This document shows, piece after piece, positions 57,283 to 64,000 of a DNA stretch of 64,000 bases. The stretch is from the NCBI GenBank assembly GCA_958295665.1, contig OY282559.1, positions 129,121,605-129,185,604 of the forward strand. The letters run 5' to 3'. Made by a program: the position numbers and the translations under genes. Under the pieces are notes generated by a model. The model worked only from the letters and a program-made list of their open reading frames with translations, had not been told where the DNA came from and did not search any database. The DNA is from Tipula vernalis. Lineage: Eukaryota > Arthropoda > Insecta > Diptera > Tipulidae. The first letter of the stretch is position 1. Every line of letters begins with the position of its first letter.

Positions 57283-57800
57283 TCGCCACTATGTTGTTTG
57301 ATAATGCAGGGAGATCATAAGTGTACAGAAGGAACAGAACCGGTCCTAATACGCTACACTGTCGTACTCCTGCGTTGATTTCTTTCTTTTTAAGTAGGAT
57401 TCCAGTAAGTATTTTGGCAAATTGCATTGGTAGATGATTTCTTAGTGGTTAAGTCCTTCATCCCAAACTCTAAAAAACTTTTTTCTCGTCTAGTGCTTTC
57501 TAAAAGCGAACTGATGATTTGAAATCATGTTTTTTCTATCGGTTATCGGATTTAAACTATTTAAGTACCAGTAGCTTCTCAAAGTGTTTGGACATGACTG
57601 GCAATATCGAAATTTGCCTTTATATAAGACGATCTTTCGTATAGTGGTTTCCCAGGTTTTCCCACTTCTACAATTTTCCACAAGCTTGGTACACAGTAAG
57701 TATATTCTAAATGCTTTATTTATAAGATTGGTGAGCTTTGCTAGAGCCTTCATTGGCAGTTGTTTTAAGATTTCTGTAAGAAGATTGTAACCAGGGGTGG
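57283..57800 (-). pseudogene. Jockey-type LINE reverse transcriptase fragment
   Basis: The minus strand opens with TPGYNLLTEILKQLPMKALA and KLTNLINKAFR (RT fingers), then NPITDRKNMISNHQFAFRKH. After frame changes come VLGPVLFLLY and, at the end, VATFAD, the start of the FADD active site, where the fragment stops. Both ends are truncated: the 5' side abuts the foldback element at 57801, the 3' side ends inside the active site. Jockey affiliation rests on these phrases. Confidence 0.82.
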
Positions 57801-58117
57801 GGTGTTGTAACATCACTTTCGATTCAAATTCGATAGAGTTTATGTCTCTTATTTCAAGAATACAATTGTATTTTCTTTCGCTTTTTGATTACGCTTTTTC
57901 TATTGCGATCCCTTTTTGTTGCGTACTTTTCGTTTCCTTCAAAATTAGGTGATAAAGAATCGTGAATGTAAGTAGAATAGAATATTGTTTTATTCGATCA
58001 AGCTGAGATAGCAGCAAAACAAGCATAATTGAAAAACGAAATAGAGTACAATTTTATTCTTGAAACAAGAGATATAAAATCTATCGAATTCGATTCGAAA
58101 GTGACGTTACCAACATC
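57801..58117. mobile_element. Foldback/MITE with ~120-bp inverted arms
   Basis: The left arm (GGTGTTGTAACATCACTTTC, continuing through TATGTCTCTTATTTCAAGAA) and the reverse complement of the right arm (GATGTTGGTAACGTCACTTT, continuing through TATATCTCTTGTTTCAAGAA) are about 80-85% alike over about 120 bases. The central spacer is ~60-80 bases. There is no coding capacity. Its right end touches the hAT terminus at 58118. Confidence 0.8.
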
Positions 58118-58411
58118 CAGGGTTGGCTCCCCACTGGGTTGCCCAAAAAAACCCACCCGGGTTTTATTGGGTAATACCACTTAAAAAACCCACAGGTTTT
58201 TTTATTTATTTTATAATTTTGGAGAATAAAATTATGTAATCAAAATTAAATTTTTGGTTTTTATTTATTGATAAATAATAGTGGCTAAACTAAACAGGTA
58301 CAGACGTATATAAACAAATTCAATTTGGTTTAATTAACTTAAAATTGTTATATAATATTTCTAAATCACAGATAAATAAAAAAATTCTCATTATTGCATT
58401 TGTTTCTAAAT

Positions 58412-58693
58412 TTACCAGTCACCTTCTGGTTCAGATTTTTTTAAATGGTGATAGATTTTTACGAGAGAAAGTGCCTTTTCAAAATCAAGTCGGTTTCTCA
58501 AATTATTCCAAATTAGGCCATAGGAAGAAAAAATTCTCTCAATTGAAGCAGAGCTTGCCGGGCAGCTTAGTAATGAAATAAAAACCTTGCAGAAATTTTC
58601 AGACAACCTTAATGACGTTTCATTTTTTGCTTGTAAAATTTTCCACCATTTTTTGGTATTTAATTTATCCAGCACTTCTGGTTTAAACATTGA
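58412..58693 (-). pseudogene. hAT transposase, dimerisation domain
   Basis: The 92-codon frame has the hallmark C-terminal hAT block: KWWKI, then LSCPASSASIERIFSSYGLI and NNLRNRLDFEKALSLV. The domain dimerises the transposase, and W-W and PASSA-x-x-E-R-x-F-S are its signature. The upstream half is at 63835-64000. The junction carries an in-frame stop (TAG) after KEF once the LINE is removed, so the gene was already or is now inactive. Confidence 0.9.
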
Positions 58694-58699
58694 TTCTGG

Positions 58700-58717
58700 G
58701 TAGGTTAGGTTAGGTTA
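58700..58717 (-). repeat. (TAACC)n tail of the LINE
   Basis: The plus strand reads GTAGGTTAGGTTAGGTTA, i.e. three and a half GGTTA units, immediately next to the target duplication. On the minus strand the LINE ends in TAACC repeats instead of poly(A). Confidence 0.9.
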
Positions 58718-58793
58718 GAGTGGCTGCCAAAACGCACACTTAGACCGATGACGGTCCGTTGTGATACCAAGGGATCCTACTCCCCTTACACCT

Positions 58794-60017
58794 TCATTGG
58801 AACCATTTTGAGCTACTTATGTAGCGTACGATATCTCGCACATTGCAGTTCTCGAGATCCATAAGGCCGCCCAAACTATACTTTCCCAGATGTTTATGCC
58901 TCCTGTAAGCTAGCGACGGGCATGAGCAGAGGAAGTGACTCAGAGTCTCTTCCTCCTCCTCATCCATACAGCTTCTACAGAAGTCATTTGCTATTGACCC
59001 AAGCCTCCTTGCATGCTCCCCAATGAGGCAGTGTCCTGTGAGCACCCCCACGACTATACTTAAGTCAGGTCTACGGAGGGATAGTAGTGTTTTGGAGCGC
59101 TTCAAGTCCAGTTTCGGACAGACTTGCCGCGCTACACAACATGTTATGGTGTTAGTCCACCTCTTCTGTGCCGAGGCTATCGCCTCATTTCTAAGCGCCC
59201 TATACAACGCTGCTACGGGCCTCCCCAGATTTGTCCTTTCCGGTTTCAATTGGAGAGTTGTACCTTGCCTTGTCAGTTCGTCCGCCCTGCCGTTCCCCAG
59301 TACGTCCGAGTGACCGGGGACCCAGACTATCTGGATATTGAAATGCTCACTCATCTCGTTAAGAGATGAGCGGCACTTCAATGCCACCACGGACGTCAGA
59401 GAAACTGACTCCAGCGACTTGATTGCCGCCTAACTGTCCACATATATTGTTATATCCCTTGTGGATAAGACATTATGCTTCAACCAAGCCAGCGCTTCCT
59501 CAATCGCTACCATCTCTGCCTGGTACACACTGCAGTGATCAAGAAGACGAACGGATATATTCACATTTAATTTGTCACAATAGACTCCTGCTCCGACTTT
59601 GCCGTCTAGCTTGGAGCCGTCAGTGTAGAATTGTATACTTCCAGTTTCTGTTACTGACCTGTTCCCCCAGGGTTTCCTTGAGGGGAGAATAGTCCGGAAA
59701 CCTTTTTCAAAGCACACAATCGGTATCGTGTAGTCACTATTCATCACATCTGCCTGTAGCAACCTGCCAATCGTCGAGTGACCCGTCTGAAGACATTTCC
59801 ACTCAAACACGGCAGAGAGTCGTGCAACCGTAGTTGCCGCTCTCTGCTTACCAAAGATGTCGACAGGAAGAAGGTAGAACATAGCCTCCAGAGCACGTGT
59901 AGGGGTTGTCTTCAGTGCCCCGCTTATAAGCAAGCAGGCCGTTCTCTGTACCTTCTCTGTCTTATTCTTACAAGTTTTCTTGTTTAGTGCTGGCCACCAC
60001 ACACTCACCCCGTACAT
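58794..60017 (-). pseudogene. LINE ORF2 RNase H and C-terminal region
   Basis: The frame 59430-60017 carries the connection (MYGVSVWWPALNKKTCKNK) and RNase H with FYTDGSK (Asp), YQAEM (Glu) and YVDS (Asp). A stop (TAG for CAG) follows. The frame 58794-59390 has VWVPGHSDVLGNGRADEL with the catalytic His and last Asp. After it comes a C-terminal Cys-rich region (CRSCMDEEEEETLSHFLCSC), common in LOA/I/Jockey-type elements. RNase H degrades the RNA strand after reverse transcription. One stop breaks an otherwise complete enzyme. Confidence 0.92.
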
Positions 60018-60175
60018 CAGAATCGGTCTGACTACAGCGGTGACGAGCCAGTGTACCAGCTCTGGTTTTAGACCCCATCTCCTACCGACGGCGTTTCTAC
60101 ATGACTACAGAGCCATAGTGGACTTCTTTACTCTCTCTAAAATATTGGGCATCCAATTTACCTTACTGTCGAAGA

Positions 60176-61330
60176 TTATGCCCAGAAATCTTGCCTTATC
60201 AGTAAGGAGGCCACCGTGCCATTTAAGGTAGGAGGGGCGACTACCGGAATTTTATATTTCTTGGTGAAGAGTACCAGCTCTGTTTTGGATGGATTTATAC
60301 CCAGCCCACATTTGCTGGCCCACTTTGTAATGATTACGAGCGCGTGTTGCATAACTTCCTTAATCGTGCCTAGGTACTTCCCCGAGATCGCGATTGCTAT
60401 GTCATCTGCATATGCTATCACCCCTATTCCCTCCCTCTCCAGTTCCAAAAGTAATCCATTGATAACTATGTTCCAGAGAAGAGGTGATAGGACACCACCT
60501 TGCGGAGTTCCTCTAACTACTCGCCTCCTAATGGTGGATTCCCCCTTATCCGCGTTAATAATCCTGCATTCTAGCATCTGATTTATCAACCTTCCTAAGG
60601 GGTAGTCCACATCTAAGAAAGACAGTCCTTCCCGAAGTGCCTCCGTCCTGACATTGTTAAAGGCGCCCTCTATATCGAGGAAGGCTACCATACAGTACTC
60701 TTTCGAGTGAAAGTCAATTGTTCGCACCAGGGAATGCAGAGCCATGTCCACAGATCTCCCTTTCCAGTACGCATGCTGAGAAGTCGCCCAATTACTGGGT
60801 TTTATTGTTGCACGTATGTACACGTCGATCAATCTTTCCAATGTTTTCAACAGAAAGGGTGATAGAGTTATAGGTCTTAGGTCCTTTGGGTAGGCCTGTT
60901 AATTCTTCCCCGTTTTCGGGATGAAAATCACCCTAACCTCCGTCCATTTCCTAGGAATATAATTCAGTTTTAGACACCCCCTGAAGATCACCTCCAGCCA
61001 TGGAAGAATGATCGACGAGTGTTTTTGCAATTCCGCTGGGATGATACCGTCCGGGCCTGCCGATTTATAGGGTTTAAAGCCGCTTAGTGCCCATAGGATC
61101 CGGTTTTTGCACACGATTTCCTCCGGGCACCCCGACGATAATTTTTCCCCATTCCTACCAAACTCCGTCGACACACCCACACTACCCGGGAAGAGAGTAT
61201 CCAACAGAAGCGCCAATGATTCCCCACTAGACGTTGTCCACAGCCCATCTGGTTTAATTAAGTAACTAGGGCTCGTTGGACTCTTAGATAAGATTTTCCT
61301 GAGGCGCGAAGTCTCCGAAACACCTTCCAT
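60176..61330 (-). pseudogene. LINE ORF2 reverse transcriptase
   Basis: The frames 60899-61330 and 60176-60850 are separated by one stop/frame change. The first has KSAGPDGIIPAELQK and PRKWTEVRVIFIPKTGK. The second has KTLERLIDVYIRATI, FLDIEGAFNNV (first Asp), GTPQGGVLSPLLWNIVINGL, and the active site VIAYADDIAIA with the AYADD motif intact. ITKWASKCGLGINPSKTELV is the thumb. All catalytic residues are present; only frame breaks inactivate it. Confidence 0.92.
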
Positions 61331-61414
61331 TTTATCACAGAATAGTCTCCAAGACCTCCTCCGCGCCTTCCTTAATTCCTTTTTATACTTTTTAAGGTGC
61401 TCCTTATAGGAGTC

Positions 61415-62345
61415 CTAGTCCTGAGCTTCCCTAGAGCCCTTTGCTCTATTGAATGCTTTCCTACATCCTGAAAGTAGGATTCCCAACTCGCTGGCCCACC
61501 ATACCGGTTTCTGCTTCCCTTTAGGTATTCTCTTGGTGCAAGCAGTGTCCAAGGACAAGTTGCAGGCGCGTGTGATTTCCCCCACCAGGAAATCCAGCTC
61601 CTTCTCGGTGGCTGGGGGCTTCTGAGCATCGGTCGGTAAGAGTCCTACTAACACTTCCCCGTATTTGTTCCAGTCAGTTCTTCTAGGATTTCTGAAGGCT
61701 TTCCGGGTAACAGGGTGAATGTCAATATTAAACGTCACGTACCGATGGTCCGAGAAGGAGTGTTCCTTCGCCACCCTCCATTCTTTCACCATATGTGTAA
61801 TGGAGTCTGATGCAAAGGTAACATCCAGTACCTCCTGCCTGTTACTAATAATAAAAGTGGGCTCTTGCCCCAGATTACACACTGCAAGGTTAGTACCCAA
61901 TAAGTAATCAAATAAGTACTCATCCCTATCATTGATGTACAGTATTACTCCGATCTTTTCCCGTTCCGCTTCGAGTATCAGTTTCCTAAGGTTATCCGGC
62001 GGAACCTCCTTTTCTCGGTCCATATAGGCTGAAACCAGCCATAGTAAGTAGCCTCCCGCCTCCAGGCCGACTGCCGTTACGCCTCCACTTCTATATTGTG
62101 GAAGAAGAAAATTACTCAAGTTATTTTTAGCGAGAATGCAAGATCTGATCTTATCGGACCCAGAAGAGTATAAAATCAATTCTGACGCTCCCTTCCGTTG
62201 CTCTGTGTTGGCTCTTTATGCCACCCTCCTCCCCCATCGACTCGACCCGATCTTCCTCGTTCGAGTCCAGGGATAGGCGACTACCCCCCAACGTCCCGCG
62301 TGTTATCACCTTTTCTCTGCTCTTTCCCTGGTAGGTCTTCCACAA
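61415..62345 (-). pseudogene. LINE ORF2 endonuclease domain
   Basis: This is the APE-like endonuclease that nicks target DNA. The 254-codon frame has YLLWLVSAYMD, then ILYINDRDEYLFDYLLGTNL, FIISNRQEVLDVTFAS and KEHSFSDHRYVTF (the SDH motif). Between GVIL and INDRDE the usual segment with the catalytic D, N and H (G-x-D-x-N-A-H) is missing, so about 14 residues were deleted in frame. That alone inactivates the nuclease. The C-terminal part (PVWWASELGILLSGCRKAFN) leads to the RT. Confidence 0.9.
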
Positions 62346-63387
62346 TCAATTCGACCTCATCCTTTTTAAATACCTTTAGGGTAATTGACCCGAAACCGAA
62401 GCCGAGTACCCCCTTCTTTTTAGCTAGAGGGGCTAGGGACTCTTTGTTTACCACTAAAATGGACAACCTAGATCCTCTTGTTTAATGATCTTCCAATTGT
62501 TCGTCGGAAGATCAACGTTGCTTGCCCGAATTATGCGCATTGTTTCATCAGGACAGGCTGACTCGATTGGCAGCCAGACGCGTGCCTCGATTGGCAGCCA
62601 GACGCGTTGGTCTGCTAGGGATCTCGTCCCTGTCAACCACTGCCAGCTTCGCGCCCCGCCACACTTCTCCTACCTTATCTACGGCCAGACGATAAAGGTC
62701 TGCCGATCTTTGATCTGCGCACGCCGTTAGCTTATCGCGCCATTGGTGCCATCCTGCATCCCTAGAAGATGGAGGTGGCCCCGGATTTTCTCCGAGGACC
62801 GTTAGGAAAACGGAGTTTAGTGCGTTATACATTAGCCTCGATTTATCAAGAGTGATACTCCCATCTTCTTGACTCCTGTCAATGACGGCTAGTATCTCTG
62901 GATGTTCTTTAAGGACGTTACTGAACAGTCTTGCCCCGCCTGTCCTAGTATCTCCTTGGGCTCCCTGCAATCTGGGTCGTTTACTATCCCCAGCTTCCAA
63001 TTCGTCTTGGGACCGCTGTCTTTTCGACTCTGCTGGTACCCTCCCCGAATTGTCGCCTATGAAAGTAACCTTTGCCCATGCCAGAGATTCCTTCTGTTCC
63101 TTCGTTAGCAGCCCTTCAGGGGTGGCAGCCAGCCTATCTAGTATTCTCTTCGCCGCGCGTCGGTTCCTGTACGAACCTACTGTGGAGGTAGCTTGCCCTT
63201 TACGGTTCAAGCTCCTTTTTTCTACGGCTGGCCATCGGCTTCCGCTGGTACCCGGCAGCGCAGCCTTCAAGACCCCTATTGTTTTTTCGGTGGTGACTCC
63301 ACCTTTAAGGTTTGAGCCACCATCCGTTGTACCTGTTGGCTTTTTGAGAGTGCCTGTCTCTTCCAATTTTATATTATTCTTGTTCAT
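62281..63387 (-). pseudogene. LINE ORF1 (RNA-binding protein)
   Basis: ATG 63387 opens a 279-codon frame. Its N-terminal half is basic and low-complexity, with bipartite basic stretches (RNRRAAKRI, ESKRQRSQDE, DSKRPRLQ). The C-terminal half has LFSNVLKEHPEILAVIDRSQ and WRGAKLAVVDRDEIPSRP. The continuation is in other frames: VWLPIE...CPDETMRIIRASN (62454-62636) and then VVNKESLAPLAKKKGVLGFG (62281-62466). This C-terminal domain resembles DUF4780, which is common in dipteran LINE ORF1 proteins (from memory). A 24-bp tandem duplication (62564-62611) sits at the first frame change. ORF1 proteins bind the element RNA. Confidence 0.82.
62564..62611. repeat. 24-bp tandem duplication in ORF1
   Basis: CGATTGGCAGCCAGACGCGT occurs twice, 24 bases apart. 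On the minus strand this duplicates an 8-residue block (in the ORF1-consistent frame RVWLPIEA then RVWLPIES). The duplication is a multiple of three and alone would not break the frame. Confidence 0.9.
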
Positions 63388-63824
63388 TTGTTCCCACTAG
63401 TTTCGGAGAAATAAACGGTCCATCCTCGCAGAGATCCGTATACGAGGGTAAGGCTGATTAAAACTGGAGGTCGCCTGGTGTTCAGAGTCCGCATATTAGA
63501 GATTAGTTTACCCACTAACCATTCATTCCTTGGCATATGCTGTTCCACCGTGACTTGGGGATTTGTGTAAGGTTTACTCCTTCAGCGCTGTACATTAGCC
63601 CAGGAAAAATTCCTAGTTACCAGTAGCCACCACGTGGAGGTCGTACATGCACTTGCGAGTCCCTCCTGGATATATCTGATATACATCCATTCGTGACCAC
63701 CCACCCCCTACCTCTGCCTAAAACATGACCAGCACAGTGGACAGAAAGTGGGTGCTGTGATAGGTTGCGGAGCCGATGAAAATCATTCGACTTATTGTCA
63801 CCCCACCACATCCGCCAGACTACC
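63388..63824 (-). other. LINE 5' untranslated region
   Basis: The segment lies between the target duplication and the ORF1 start. It is GC-richer than the host DNA. No ORF is recognised. An internal promoter is expected here for non-LTR elements, but none was identified by eye. Confidence 0.7.
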
Positions 63825-63834
63825 TTGATTCTGG

Positions 63835-64000
63835 CTAAAATTCCTTATCTTGAATTCTAAATGCCAAGCAGTAAGCTAAAAAGGTAGGATGTTTTTGAGC
63901 AATCCATTTTTCCGCCATGTCTTCTGCATCGTCGCTGAGTGATTTGCCTAAATATTTCAGATGCATCATATCGGCCAAATAATGAGCAGGAGTCAGAACA
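63835..64000 (-). pseudogene. hAT transposase, central segment
   Basis: The minus strand from the window edge reads LTPAHYLADMMHLKYLGKSL and then DDAEDMAEKWIAQKHPTFLA, continuing CLAFRIQDKEF. This matches the hAT segment just before the dimerisation domain (L-x-P-x-H-Y-L-A). It joins 58412-58693 after removal of the LINE. Confidence 0.85.

Larger units (their letters stand above)
58700..63824 (-). mobile_element. Full-length LOA/I-type LINE inserted in the hAT element
   Basis: It is flanked by identical 10-base target duplications TTGATTCTGG (58690-58699 and 63825-63834). On the minus strand it has a 5' UTR (63824-63388), ORF1 (from 63387), ORF2 with endonuclease, RT and RNase H (about 62345-58794), and a 3' UTR ending in TAACCTAACCTAACC. 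It is about 5.1 kb. It is clearly richer in G/C than the rest of the window. ORFs carry several frameshifts, a stop in RNase H and a deletion in the endonuclease, so it is a full-length but dead copy. LOA versus I/R1 clade is inferred from having RNase H and from the sequence phrases. Confidence 0.93.
58118..64000 (-). mobile_element. hAT transposon, interrupted by the LINE at 58700-63824; runs off the right edge
   Basis: The minus-strand 3' end is at 58118, where the plus strand reads CAGGGTTGGCTCCCC, a hAT-like terminus starting CAGGG. Transposase coding lies at 58412-58693 and continues at 63835-64000 after the LINE is removed. The 5' part lies beyond the window. Confidence 0.8.

Noticed and set aside
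59023..60581. Several plus-strand frames in the LINE
   Set aside because: Antisense shadows of the RNase H and RT frames.
62882..63400. 172-codon plus-strand frame
   Set aside because: It lies opposite LINE ORF1. Its composition follows from the GC-rich minus-strand coding sequence; no domain is seen.

Overview
This is strongly A/T-rich animal DNA, most likely from an insect and probably a fly. The evidence is the transposon set: a LOA/I-type LINE with RNase H, Jockey/CR1-like LINEs, short-LTR Gypsy elements, BEL/Pao, a Helitron, hAT, Tc1/mariner, PIF/Harbinger and a tRNA-derived SINE. The coding style (small exons, long A/T-rich non-coding stretches) agrees. No rRNA or functional tRNA gene, no bacterial operon and no CRISPR array is visible. 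The window is essentially an intergenic or intronic transposon graveyard. Only two short stretches look like possible host exons (31878-31991 and 56238-56288, both + strand), and I could not identify either.

Layout, left to right. 1-4526: non-coding, with two foldback repeats and a SINE-body fragment. 4527-9528 (-): a complete-length Helitron with recognisable termini (A|TC ... CTAG|T) and a decayed Rep/helicase gene. 9962-12390 (-): a decayed LINE with endonuclease and reverse transcriptase. 14447-21140 (-): a nested stack in which an old K02A2.6-like Gypsy is split by a younger short-LTR Gypsy (15795-20260) and a Harbinger-like piece carrying a MADF-domain ORF (20261-20885). 21-26 kb: non-coding, with a near-perfect ~190-bp hairpin, a pair of direct repeats and GC-rich hairpins. 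26060-26364 (-): a SINE with a Pol III B box and 10-bp target-site duplications. 26409-28370 (+): a dead transposase-like gene of an insect family that I believe is the DUF7869 type. 28.7-31.8 kb: unclassified sequence, a trinucleotide repeat and a further inverted repeat.

31.9-38 kb: the possible terminal exon, very A/T-rich DNA, and eroded retrotransposon scraps. 38.1-45.1 kb: two diverged direct copies of a block saturated with TTGAGCAA and TTTTAGCCCAAAAT motifs. A Harbinger-type MITE sits between them, and a mariner deletion derivative sits in the second copy; the first copy preserves the empty TA site. 47.5-51.1 kb: BEL/Pao and gag scraps on both strands, then (51.1-54.7 kb, +) a 5'-truncated Gypsy of the same family as the one at 16-20 kb. 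57.3-64 kb: a Jockey fragment, a foldback element, and a hAT element into which a full-length LOA/I-type LINE (58700-63824, -) has inserted with a 10-bp target-site duplication.

No undescribed functional system stands out. The informative content is the nested insertion history, the well-defined element boundaries and the unusual TTGAGCAA-rich repeat family. All coding calls are from translated motifs read by eye; no database search was run.
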